60,829 bases of DNA from Dehalococcoidia bacterium (GTDB lineage: Bacteria; Chloroflexota; Dehalococcoidia; SM23-28-2): the NCBI GenBank assembly GCA_020356025.1, contig CP070630.1, positions 1,511,785 through 1,572,613 on the forward strand, read 5' to 3'. Made by a program: the position numbers and the translations under genes. The notes beneath the pieces are model-generated. The model saw nothing but the letters and a program-made list of their open reading frames with translations, was not told where the DNA came from and did no database searches. Numbering within the stretch: position 1 is the first letter of the stretch; each line of letters opens with the position of its first letter. Positions 1 through 7,630 of the stretch are shown here, piece after piece.

Positions 1-365
1 AATGGGGCAACGCCTGCGACAACTGCCCGACGACAGCCACGCTGTGGTATGTGCCTGTGGGGGACGACGACTGCGACGGGTTCACTACTACCGTCGAAAA
101 CTACGTCGGCACCGACCCGGCGGACGCCTGCACCGACGACCCCGGCGTCCACGACGCCTGGCCGCTGGACATCAACATCGACACGTTCGTGACCGTGGTC
201 GGCGACGTCTACGCCTATGCCGGGCGCATAGGTGCGACAGGCGGGCCGCCGCCTGACGCCAACTGGTCGCAACGCGTAGACCTCAACGAGGACAACTACA
301 TCACTGTGGTTGGCGACGTGCTCCTCTTCTCGGGGATGATGGGTGTGGAGTGCACGAACCCGTAG
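1..365 (+). CDS. C-terminal part of a secreted TSP3/dockerin-like repeat protein (5' end outside window)
   Basis: The reading frame is open from the window edge (codons in phase with base 3) to TAG at 363-365, so only the last ~120 codons are present. The visible part starts with a Cys/Asp-rich stretch (GNACDNCP, then DDDCDGF) like thrombospondin type-3 calcium-binding repeats. It ends with two dockerin-like Asp/Asn-rich loops, one around DINIDTFVTVVGDV and one around DLNEDNYITVVGDV, and the tail CTNP. The same C-terminal module ends the protein at 55579-56826, so it is a shared domain in this genome. TSP3 and dockerin-type loops bind calcium and are normally extracellular; what lies N-terminal is unknown. 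A strong hairpin terminator follows. Confidence 0.85.
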   Translation, partial: WGNACDNCPTTATLWYVPVGDDDCDGFTTTVENYVGTDPADACTDDPGVHDAWPLDINIDTFVTVVGDVYAYAGRIGATGGPPPDANWSQRVDLNEDNYITVVGDVLLFSGMMGVECTNP

Positions 366-417
366 GGTGAGGACTGGTAAGCGAGGCGGATAACGCCTGC
401 TCGACACGCGAAACAGA

Positions 418-450
418 GGGGCGAGGCCTTCCAGAGGGAGGCCTCGCCCC
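418..450 (+). terminator. Intrinsic-type terminator after the dockerin-like gene
   Basis: A perfect 12-bp stem (GGGGCGAGGCCT at 418-429 with its complement at 439-450) closes a 9-nt loop 52 bp after the stop codon. The downstream T tract is weak (TTCCT), so termination may be partial or Rho-assisted. Confidence 0.7.
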
Positions 451-495
451 TTCCTGCTGATGTACCAGGGGATGATCGGGGAGAGCTGCACGTAG
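451..495 (+). pseudogene. Orphan tail of a second dockerin-like gene
   Basis: Directly behind the terminator stem, 14 codons read FLLMYQGMIGESCT and then TAG. This matches the last residues of the upstream gene (VLLFSGMMGVECT) and of the 55.6-kb gene (VLPFSGNIGAGCT). No start codon, ribosome-binding site or upstream domain belongs to it. It is best read as the residue of a deleted or recombined paralog. The match is short, so chance cannot be fully excluded. Confidence 0.5.
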
Positions 496-956
496 GGTGC
501 TGCGCCATGCGCCCTAGGCTGGAGTAGCTGCTGCCCGTTCTGTGCATGGCGACGGCCATGTTGGCGCGCCAACGCGCCTAGGCAGAATCCCCCTCGAATG
601 GAACTTCACTCAGTTTGATAAGGATACCTCCGTCTCCAATGGCCACTCTCAGTTGAGCAGCGCTCGTTTCCACTAGACAGAAAGTGCTGCCCACATCGCT
701 GTAACAATTGCGGGCGAACCGGCGTCCTATTCAACAAAGGAAGCGGGGGCGTTGGTGCCTGGACAAGAGTGGCACGCCTCTCCTAATCCGTGTGTCGAAC
801 CCCGCTAGCGCAGAGGAGTAGAAACGGACGCGCTGCGGTCAGCTCGACGATTACTGTCGACGCCAGCATGCCTGGCGGCTGGTAAGAGCGTAGCGATATC
901 AGCCGCGGGGTGTTTCGGCTCGATGGGGAGGGTCGAGAAGGAGAAAAGGAGACGCC
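496..956. other. Intergenic region without recognisable gene
   Basis: I see no convincing coding frame, RNA gene or clear -35/-10 pair between the dockerin tail remnant and the trehalose synthase gene. The only clear signal is the ribosome-binding site AAGGAGA just upstream of 957. Confidence 0.5.
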
Positions 957-2264
957 ATGCTGGATCACGTAGACGTAGGACCGAGGTCGCTGGGTGCCTA
1001 TACCCACATCATCGGTAAGGAGGTTGTGGAGGAAATAAGAGAACTGGCGGCACCTTTGAGGGGGGCCCGCATAGCTCACATCAACGCCACCACTTACGGT
1101 GGCGGGGTCTCCGAGCTGCTGAGGTCCATCGTGCCTCTGTACCGTGGCTTGGGCATTCAGGCCGACTGGAAGCTTATCTCAGCCCGCCCTGAGTTCTTCA
1201 ACGTCACTAAAGACGTTCACAATGCCCTGCAAGGTGGATCCTGCAAGCTGACGGGGGCCGCTCGCGAAACGTACCTCATGTACAACACCCGCAACGCTCA
1301 GCTCCTGGATGAACAGTACGACTTCATCGTCGTGCATGACCCTCAGCCTGCCGCCATCCGCCATTTCCGAGGTCCGGCTGGGGCGAAGTGGATCTGGCGC
1401 TGCCACATCGATACCTCCGAACCGAATGAGACCGTCTTGGAGTTTCTGCTGCCATTCGTGGCCGAGTATGACGCTCTGGTATTCACGATGGATGCTTTCG
1501 TGCCGCCGCGACTGGAGCACCAGCGGGTGGTTACGATGACCCCGGCTATCGATCCTCTGAGCCCGAAGAATGTGGGGCTTTCAGAGGGGATATGTCAGGA
1601 GATCCGGGCCTGGAGGGGCATAGACCCCCGCCAGCCCCTTGTGACCCAGGTATCCCGCTTCGATCCCTGGAAGGACCCTCTGGGGGTGATTCAGGTGTAC
1701 CGTATGGTGCGAGAGGAGGTGCCAGGCCTCCAGTTGGCCCTGCTCAGTTCCATGGCCTCAGATGACCCCGAGGTGTGGGAGATCTATTCTGAGATCATCG
1801 CCGCGACGCAGGGCGATGATGACATCCACGTGCTGACGAACTTGATCGGTGTGGGGGACATGGAGGTGTGCGCCTTCCAGACCTCGTCTGACGTGGTGAT
1901 TCAGAAGTCGATCCGAGAGGGCTTTGGGCTGGTGGTCTCTGAGACGATGTGGAAGGGGACGCCAGTGGTGGCCAATCGCTCGGGCGGCATCCCCATCCAG
2001 ATGGAGGACGGCGCGGGAGGTTTCCTTGTGGACGACACCGAGCAGTGCGCCGAGCGGGTGCTGTTCCTCCTGAGGAATCGCGAGGAGGCCCGGAAACGGG
2101 GGCTGGCCGGCCGGGAGAGGGTACGCCAGCGCTTTCTCATCACGCGCCTGCTGGCCGATGAGCTACGTCTGCTGGCAAGCCTGCCTCAAGAGGCGGAGAG
2201 CCCAGCTGCGCCTGCATCTCCCACTTCGGTCGCGGCCGGCTCTCTGCTCGTGTCATCAGACTGA
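957..2264 (+). CDS. treT: Trehalose synthase (TreT-type), family 4 glycosyltransferase
   Basis: This 435-residue protein is a GT-B glycosyltransferase of the TreT type, which joins an NDP-glucose and glucose to make trehalose in the cytoplasm. The N-terminal half has the TreT-like HINATTYGGGVSELL glycine-rich loop (about residues 41-55). The C-terminal Rossmann half has the family-4 E-x7-E motif in EGFGLVVSE (about 320-328), followed by GTPVVANRSGGIP. The length is typical for TreT. The last ~25 residues are Ala/Pro/Ser-rich and probably disordered. ATG 957 is preceded by a good Shine-Dalgarno (AAGGAGA). The gene stands alone, convergent with the GGDEF gene. A related GT4 enzyme with another acceptor is possible but less likely. 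Confidence 0.88.
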   Translation: MLDHVDVGPRSLGAYTHIIGKEVVEEIRELAAPLRGARIAHINATTYGGGVSELLRSIVPLYRGLGIQADWKLISARPEFFNVTKDVHNALQGGSCKLTGAARETYLMYNTRNAQLLDEQYDFIVVHDPQPAAIRHFRGPAGAKWIWRCHIDTSEPNETVLEFLLPFVAEYDALVFTMDAFVPPRLEHQRVVTMTPAIDPLSPKNVGLSEGICQEIRAWRGIDPRQPLVTQVSRFDPWKDPLGVIQVYRMVREEVPGLQLALLSSMASDDPEVWEIYSEIIAATQGDDDIHVLTNLIGVGDMEVCAFQTSSDVVIQKSIREGFGLVVSETMWKGTPVVANRSGGIPIQMEDGAGGFLVDDTEQCAERVLFLLRNREEARKRGLAGRERVRQRFLITRLLADELRLLASLPQEAESPAAPASPTSVAAGSLLVSSD

Positions 2265-2293
2265 CATCACACTTGGCGTCGCATGCCATCCAG

Positions 2294-2322
2294 GGCCCCG
2301 GGGCTCGACTGGCTCCGGGGTC
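2294..2322. terminator. Possible hairpin terminator between convergent genes
   Basis: An 8-bp GC-rich stem (GGCCCCGG at 2294-2301 with CCGGGGTC at 2315-2322, one G-U pair) lies between the convergent treT and GGDEF genes. There is no clear T tract on either strand, so this is a structural guess. Confidence 0.35.
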
Positions 2323-2373
2323 TCTGCTTTGGCAGGGGGTTCTGGTTCGCTGGCGGCTGGCGCCATCGTGTGG

Positions 2374-4803
2374 TTAGCGCTGGCGCGGGGTGGTCGCAGC
2401 AGAGAGCACTGCTGGTTGCTTCTCGTCTGGAGCCTCGGTTGGGGTGGTTAGCGGGTCGATAGCCTGTTCCCACTGCATCGCGTCGCAAGGCCGTGCTACC
2501 CGCTTAGCGTCGTACAGGGCGGTGTCTGCTGCCTTCACAAGTTCGTCGGCAGTTGCTCCGTCGTCCGGGAAGCAAGCTATGCCGGTGCTAAGGTCTAGCC
2601 AGCCTGCAGCGGGGTCGTCCATCTCCTTCAGCCTTGCGCTGACGCGCTTGTTTATGCGGTTGGCGATTTGCTGCGCTCTTGGCGAGGCGGCATTGAGTAG
2701 TATTGCCGCAAACTCGTCGCCGCCGTAGCGGAAGGAGAGGTCTGAGCGCCGTGTTCCGGTGCGGATGCAGTCAGCAAGGAGGCGGAGGGCATCGTCGCCC
2801 GCCTGGTGGCCGCGAGAGTCGTTGTAGTACTTGAAGTTGTCGACATCCATCATCAGCACGGCGAAGCGTCGCTTGTAGCGCTTGGAGCGCTCTAGCTCCT
2901 CAGTCAGGCGCTGGTAGAAGTGGGCGTGGTTGTAGAGGCCGGTGAGGCCGTCGGTGATGGCTCTTAGTTCCAGCTCGGCGTGCAATCTCTCGCGCTCCTC
3001 TTCCATCCGTTTGCGCTCGCTGATGTCGCGGGTGACGCCCTGGATGGCAATAGGGTTGCCGTCCGCGTCGCGCAGGAACTTCATGTTCATCTCGGTCCAG
3101 ATGGTGGAGCCGTCCTTACAGTACATCTCGAGCTCGAGCTTCCGCGAGCGCGAGGTATCCTTGTTCTCCATCCTTTCCATGGCCAGCTCTTCGGCCAAGG
3201 TCTTCCTGGCAGCCTCGAGAGAGGCAGGGGTCATGGTTTCTGCGATAGAGGCACCCATTATTTCCTCAGCGGTGTAGCCTCGCATACGGGTGATGGCGGG
3301 GCTCATGTAGGTGTAGTTCAAGCCTAGGTCCACAATCCAGATGAGGTCTGATGTGTTCTCGGCAATTAGACGGTAGCGTTCCTCACTCTGTCGCAGCGCG
3401 TCCTCCATCTGCCTGCGCTCGCTGATGTCGCGGCCGGTGATCTGGACGCCGGCGTACTGGCCTTTGTCATCGAAGAGGGGATAACCGTTCCATTCCACCA
3501 CTCTGGTTCCCGTGGGTGTGAGCTGGCGGTTGACGAACCCCTTTGCTGGCGCTTTCCTTGCTCTCGTCTCGCGGATGATCTGGGCAGTGACCTCTATGTC
3601 CTCGGGATGTAGCAAGGCCGTGGAGTCAGTACCCAGGAGTTCCTCTCTGGGCTTGCCATAGAATTGACAGGCGGCGTCGTTGAGGAAGGTCCAGTTGCCA
3701 TGCTTGTCCAGCCTGGCGATTATGTCCCCGGTGAGGTTGGTAGTAGCGATGTATTCATCGGCGGATCTTCTGAGCTCCTGGGCATGGCGCTGCAATTCGT
3801 TATGCATCTGCAGCGCCTTGAGAGCTGTGGCCGCTTGGGCGACAAAGCCTTGGAGGAAGCTGATCTCCTCTGGAGGGAAGGTATGGGGCGCATAGTAAAC
3901 GAAGGCCACTGTGCCCAAGAACTCGTCCTGAAATAGCACGGGAAAGGTCGCCACTGACCTTATGAGAGTTGCCTCGAAGTACCGCCGCACAGCCTCGGGT
4001 TCCCGTTCGTCGTTCTGGACGTCGGGCGACAGGTACGGTTGGCGGCTGCGCATGACTTCTAGGTTGCGTGGATCGGGTCGGTCGGGATCCAATGAGTCTA
4101 TCCAGGCCTGGGTCACCGACAGACCCGCAAAACGCGACTGGTTTAGGGCGCGCAGCACAAAGCGGCCGCTATCGGCGTCGTAGACATCGATGCTTACGTA
4201 GTCGGTAGCGGTCGACCCAGCGATGGCCGTGGCCAGGTTGGCCAGGGCTGTTTGTAGGTCATCTGATTGAGCGAGTAGCTGAGCAGCGTTGGCGAGGGCG
4301 CTGAGCTTCTCGCCGTAGCGGCGGCTCCGGCTGGCGGTGAGGAACCGCTCCAGAATGATAGTGAGAGAAGGCGTCGCCGATTCCATGAAGCGCAGGATGG
4401 TAGCCCGGCCCTTATGCTCTTGGATCTCCCGGAGGATGCACATCTCCGACGCGCCCTCACTGGTGGGCATCGATAGGGCCAGAAATTCCCGCTCTTCATC
4501 ATTGCAGGCGGTGGTGAAATCCTCCACTCGGTGGCCTATTAGGTTGAAGGCCACTGGCCCGCCCAGTTCCATGATCTGACGCTGCACTATCCACAGAGCA
4601 GTCTGGGTAAATTCGATGGCAGCACCGTTCCCTGCGTCGGTGGAAACGAGGAAATCCGCGTTCTCGGCATAGACCACCATCGCCTCGGCCACCCCCGTGG
4701 CCCGCCGGATGATGCTGGCCGCGCGGGTGAGCGTGTCCTCGTCGGCGAAGCCCTGGATGGCAATTCTAGCCAACTGGTGGAGTGCTTCAACGTCTTGGCG
4801 CAT
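2374..4803 (-). CDS. Diguanylate cyclase with GAF and PAS sensor domains
   Basis: This 809-residue soluble signalling protein makes cyclic di-GMP. The order is a GAF-like region (about 1-155), a clearer GAF domain (about 165-330), two PAS domains each ending in the PAC-type GRDISER/TRDISER motif (about 345-465 and 470-595), a short coiled-coil linker and a C-terminal GGDEF domain (about 600-765). The catalytic GGDEF motif is intact (RYGGDEFAAIL). The RxxD inhibitory site lies five residues before it (RRSD), so product feedback is expected. There is no EAL domain and no membrane segment. The last ~40 residues are low-complexity. ATG 4803 has only a weak ribosome-binding site. The signal sensed cannot be told from sequence. 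Confidence 0.93.
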   Translation of the reverse strand: MRQDVEALHQLARIAIQGFADEDTLTRAASIIRRATGVAEAMVVYAENADFLVSTDAGNGAAIEFTQTALWIVQRQIMELGGPVAFNLIGHRVEDFTTACNDEEREFLALSMPTSEGASEMCILREIQEHKGRATILRFMESATPSLTIILERFLTASRSRRYGEKLSALANAAQLLAQSDDLQTALANLATAIAGSTATDYVSIDVYDADSGRFVLRALNQSRFAGLSVTQAWIDSLDPDRPDPRNLEVMRSRQPYLSPDVQNDEREPEAVRRYFEATLIRSVATFPVLFQDEFLGTVAFVYYAPHTFPPEEISFLQGFVAQAATALKALQMHNELQRHAQELRRSADEYIATTNLTGDIIARLDKHGNWTFLNDAACQFYGKPREELLGTDSTALLHPEDIEVTAQIIRETRARKAPAKGFVNRQLTPTGTRVVEWNGYPLFDDKGQYAGVQITGRDISERRQMEDALRQSEERYRLIAENTSDLIWIVDLGLNYTYMSPAITRMRGYTAEEIMGASIAETMTPASLEAARKTLAEELAMERMENKDTSRSRKLELEMYCKDGSTIWTEMNMKFLRDADGNPIAIQGVTRDISERKRMEEERERLHAELELRAITDGLTGLYNHAHFYQRLTEELERSKRYKRRFAVLMMDVDNFKYYNDSRGHQAGDDALRLLADCIRTGTRRSDLSFRYGGDEFAAILLNAASPRAQQIANRINKRVSARLKEMDDPAAGWLDLSTGIACFPDDGATADELVKAADTALYDAKRVARPCDAMQWEQAIDPLTTPTEAPDEKQPAVLSAATTPRQR

Positions 4804-5135
4804 CTATCCAATCCAGAATCGACACGCTGGTGGTGACCGCCTGAAACAGAACGAGCAGCGCAGTAGTCAGAACGGCGCGTGCCTGGTCCGATCTCAGGCT
4901 AAACACCGTGGACGCTAATACTCTGGAAGCCGCGTTTGCCTTTAGCTTCATTAGTAAGACGCTTAGGTGAAAAATCGGTTACAGATTCTGGAGTCCCTTG
5001 AGAGACGAACGGCGGTATTGTAGGGAGCGTCAAACTCTCATGAGCCTGGTGGGCTGCTAGTGCTGCCCCTACGAGCATGTCGCCGCGCCAGAGTGCTCTG
5101 GTAGAATCTCTGTGAATCCAGCTGGAGGTAGCAGC
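4804..5135. other. Intergenic region between divergent genes
   Basis: This 332-bp gap separates the GGDEF gene (minus) from the small membrane protein (plus). I see no RNA gene. A TAGAAT hexamer at 5102-5107 could be the -10 for the downstream small gene, without a convincing -35. A good ribosome-binding site GGAGG ends the region. Confidence 0.45.
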
Positions 5136-5402
5136 ATGATTAGACTTGGCATCGCCGCACTCCTTGGCGCTCTCGTGGGAGCCATCGTGGCTGCCGGCGT
5201 CTCCCTCCTGGCCTTCACCTACCCGGTGCAAGTGGAGGTCAGCAACATTCCCCTCGATGATAGTGGCAGCATCAGGGTCGGCGGCACAATCGAGACGGTG
5301 ATAGGCGTCGGGGAACCAGGGGAGCCCCAAGCGAGCATCAGCGAGCTAGTTGGCTGGCGCGATGTCCAAACGCTTCAGTGTGCCTGCTCCCAGTCTCGAT
5401 AG
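5136..5402 (+). CDS. Small single-pass membrane protein of unknown function
   Basis: An 88-residue product starts at ATG 5136, chosen because GGAGG lies about 7 nt upstream; an in-frame start at 5112 lacks such a site. Residues 1-30 form a hydrophobic, Gly/Ala-rich segment (IRLGIAALLGALVGAIVAAG) that could be a membrane anchor or signal peptide. The rest is short, polar and probably extracytoplasmic (PVQVEVSNIPLDDSGSIRVGG), ending with two Cys (CAC). I do not recognise a family. It precedes another small membrane-anchored gene on the same strand. Confidence 0.6.
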   Translation: MIRLGIAALLGALVGAIVAAGVSLLAFTYPVQVEVSNIPLDDSGSIRVGGTIETVIGVGEPGEPQASISELVGWRDVQTLQCACSQSR

Positions 5403-5517
5403 GCTGACACCGAGGGGAGAATGGCCATCCTGGGCCGTTGTTGACAGGGGCATCGCGCTGAGGCATGATGCCCGCGAAATCTCAGCGAGACGGCAGCGGT
5501 AAAGGAGGCGGTTCGAT

Positions 5518-5676
5518 ATGAGGCGATGGTTACTGCTTCTGGCCATCGTCGCCGGGAGCATTCTGCTGGGCCGACGGCTGGCGGGGCGGTTGCGAGAACA
5601 CATGCAGTCTCTCCCCGAGCGGATGTGTTCGCACATGCAGCAGATGATGGAGAAGATGCCCGAGGAGTTCCCCTGA
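5518..5676 (+). CDS. Small membrane-anchored protein, probably truncated by an in-frame TGA
   Basis: ATG 5518 follows a strong AAAGGAGG site. The 52-residue product begins with a membrane segment (RRWLLLLAIVAGSILLGRR) and continues as a charged helix rich in Met (MCSHMQQMMEKMPEEFP) before TGA at 5674-5676. The same frame continues for another 48 codons to TAG at 5820, so this is probably the first half of a protein of about 100 residues. A C-to-T change (CGA to TGA) would explain the stop. The function is unknown; the layout suggests a membrane-tethered helical protein. Confidence 0.65.
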   Translation: MRRWLLLLAIVAGSILLGRRLAGRLREHMQSLPERMCSHMQQMMEKMPEEFP

Positions 5677-5682
5677 AAGGCT

Positions 5683-5820
5683 ATGCTGTCTGGCGTGACC
5701 CAGACGAGGGAACAGATCGCGCGAATCCTTGCCATTCTGGAGGAGAGGCTACCCGCCCGCGAGCCTTCGCAGGCCGAAGGAGAGGCTGGAGAGGAGGGAA
5801 CAGAGAGCGAAGGCCAGTAG
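5683..5820 (+). pseudogene. Downstream in-frame half of the preceding small gene, or a re-initiated 45-residue peptide
   Basis: ATG 5683 lies two codons after the TGA of the previous gene and in the same frame. It gives 45 residues: a helix with EQIARILAILEERLP, then a Glu/Gly-rich tail. The AAAGG around the stop could allow re-initiation. Either the two parts are one gene broken by a nonsense mutation or sequencing error, or the second is translated by coupling. Confidence 0.5.
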
Positions 5821-5835
5821 ACCAGCCGGGCCTGG

Positions 5836-5976
5836 TCATTTCATCTTGAGTCTTGCCAGAGGACAACCTACAGCGGACATGGGGCAAGGCAGGCACCTTA
5901 TGACGCCGCCAAGGCACTTGACTTCGGTTCCCTTTTCCGCCTCGTATTTGCGGATATCATCCCGTAGTTTAGACAT
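5836..5976 (-). CDS. 46-residue cysteine-rich small protein
   Basis: On the minus strand ATG 5976 has a near-perfect ribosome-binding site (AAGGAGG, 8 nt upstream), which is the main reason to call it a gene. The product starts with a charged helix (MSKLRDDIRKYEAEKG) and then carries four cysteines spaced C-x6-C-x2-C-x6-C (residues 21, 28, 31, 38). That symmetric pattern would suit a metal or Fe-S site or disulfide pairs. It follows the alcohol dehydrogenase on the same strand by about 80 bp, so it may be co-transcribed with it. I do not recognise a family. Confidence 0.65.
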   Translation of the reverse strand: MSKLRDDIRKYEAEKGTEVKCLGGVIRCLPCPMSAVGCPLARLKMK

Positions 5977-6056
5977 CGCCTTGCTACCTCCTTCCCCAGT
6001 ATTCTATTGGATATTTCCCGGTTCAACTCGCAAGGAGATAGTCCCCGCCATGGCTG

Positions 6057-7070
6057 CTAGGCGGCCCAGGGATCGATGAGCACCTTGCCGTCGCTGGGAG
6101 CGTCGTTCAGTTCACGCAGCCAGGCCTCGGTTTCCGCCAGTGGGGCGATGCGGGTGATGATGTCCTGGCAGTGGATCTTGCCGGCGGCCAGCAGGTCGAG
6201 GGCGGCAGGGAACTGGCCGCCGCTGCCGAATACGCCCTCGATGCGTAGCTCGCGCGCCATGACCATGAGGCTAGATAGGGTGTATGACTTCTCGCTGTGG
6301 CCCACCACCAGCATCGTGCCGGCGGGGCGCAGGAAACCCAGGGCGGCGTTGGCGGCCTCTGGCACGCCTGTGCACTCGAACACGACGTGCGCGCCGAGGT
6401 CGGTCTCGGACCGCACTAGATCGGCCAAGTTGGCCGTGCTGGGGTCGACCACGTGGTCAGGTCCCAGCTTGGCGGCCAGTGCTCGGCGGCGCTCAACAGG
6501 TTCGCTGACGATGATCGGCTGCACCCCCCGGTCTCGGAGCACATCGATGATGAGAAGGCCGATGGGCCCTGCTCCGGTGACCACGGCCGCCTGGCCGGCC
6601 TCGATCCCCGATACGTTGGCGGCGTGCACGGCTACCGCCAGCGGCTCGGCGAGGGCGGCGTGGGCCATGTCGAGGCCCGGCGGCACCCGCAGGAGGGTGC
6701 TGTGGTGAGAGACCAGCAGTTCGGCGAATGCTCCCCGCCGGATGCCCCTGCCGAAGCCCTCGGGCTGGAGACAGAGCTGGGGTCGGCCAGCAAGGCAGTA
6801 CTCGCACTGACCGCAGTTCCTGTGCTTGACCACCACCCGATCGCCGGGCTGCCAGCCGCTGACGTCGGGGCCGACGCTGAGCACCTCGGCCGACACCTCA
6901 TGGCCGGGGGTAGTGCCGAGGAAGAAGATGCCCATGGCGAAGAGATGGACGTCACTGCCGCAGATGCCGCAGTAGCGAACCTTCATCAGCACCTCGCCCG
7001 GGGCAGGCTGGGGGTCGTCCACCTCCTCCATGACCAGCCCCTCTTGGCCGCGATAAACCAGCGCCTTCAA
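6057..7070 (-). CDS. Zinc-dependent alcohol dehydrogenase (medium-chain dehydrogenase family)
   Basis: This 337-residue enzyme is a medium-chain dehydrogenase/reductase with two zinc sites, oxidising a secondary alcohol or polyol with NAD(P). The catalytic-zinc ligands sit in GICGSD and GHE (about residues 36-60). The structural zinc lobe has the expected four Cys in CGQCEYC...C (about 85-100). The Rossmann motif is GAGPIG (about 165-170). Sequence and size are closest to threonine/sorbitol dehydrogenase-like members, but the substrate cannot be set from sequence. It is transcribed on the minus strand ahead of the 46-residue Cys-rich gene. Confidence 0.9.
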   Translation of the reverse strand: MKALVYRGQEGLVMEEVDDPQPAPGEVLMKVRYCGICGSDVHLFAMGIFFLGTTPGHEVSAEVLSVGPDVSGWQPGDRVVVKHRNCGQCEYCLAGRPQLCLQPEGFGRGIRRGAFAELLVSHHSTLLRVPPGLDMAHAALAEPLAVAVHAANVSGIEAGQAAVVTGAGPIGLLIIDVLRDRGVQPIIVSEPVERRRALAAKLGPDHVVDPSTANLADLVRSETDLGAHVVFECTGVPEAANAALGFLRPAGTMLVVGHSEKSYTLSSLMVMARELRIEGVFGSGGQFPAALDLLAAGKIHCQDIITRIAPLAETEAWLRELNDAPSDGKVLIDPWAA

Positions 7071-7180
7071 CGGTCCGTCTCCTTCTGGCAGTTGGTGAGA
7101 GGCTAGGTATAAGGCCTGTTATCCCACCAATACAAGTAAGTTAACTATCTAAACGAAGCCCCCAATTTTCTGAGGAGATC

Positions 7181-7630
7181 TCATATCTTGATTGGTGGAT
7201 TCAGATTGAATGCAGTGCAGAGATCGGGGATTTTGGGCGTCTGTGAGTTGGGACGTGCCTCTTCAAATGTGACTATTGTGCCGCCGTGGGCCTTGGCATG
7301 AGCAACCAGCCAGGGATCGGCACCCTTCAAAAAGCCAGCAGCCTGAGGCAAGCTATATTTCGCTTCCACGTGGTCCGCAATCTCTTGACAGGCAGCTTGA
7401 ACGTCTGCATCGGGCTCTATGAACAATGTATCTTTCCGAGCATCCGCCCAATTGCTCAGTTCGTCGCTCGTTTCACTGTGAAGTTCGTCGTATACTAAGC
7501 TGGAGCTGGCAATAATACCCTCATCGGCTTTTTGATCTAAGAAGTCCCAAAATGCAGGTGCTATATCGAAGGCATAGAACTCGTTCTTCGATCTGATGAA
7601 AACGTCGGCATCGAGCCAGAAATCAGGCAT
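7181..7630 (-). CDS. DUF4411 PIN-like protein (putative toxin)
   Basis: The 149-residue protein matches the DUF4411 family, a PIN-domain nuclease relative. The N-terminal WLDADVFIRSKN, a central ADPWLVAHA and a downstream TFE supply the acidic residues expected of PIN active sites. Its start overlaps the end of the upstream ImmA/IrrE-type gene by 8 nt, which implies translational coupling. DUF4411 proteins are commonly found directly behind such HTH-metallopeptidase genes, an arrangement regarded as toxin-antitoxin-like. Base composition is clearly more AT-rich than its neighbours, suggesting transfer. Toxicity is inferred, not shown. Confidence 0.85.
   Translation of the reverse strand: MPDFWLDADVFIRSKNEFYAFDIAPAFWDFLDQKADEGIIASSSLVYDELHSETSDELSNWADARKDTLFIEPDADVQAACQEIADHVEAKYSLPQAAGFLKGADPWLVAHAKAHGGTIVTFEEARPNSQTPKIPDLCTAFNLNPPIKI

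Noticed and set aside
5674..5676. TGA as selenocysteine codon
   Set aside because: No SECIS-like hairpin is evident after it and the context is not a redox protein.
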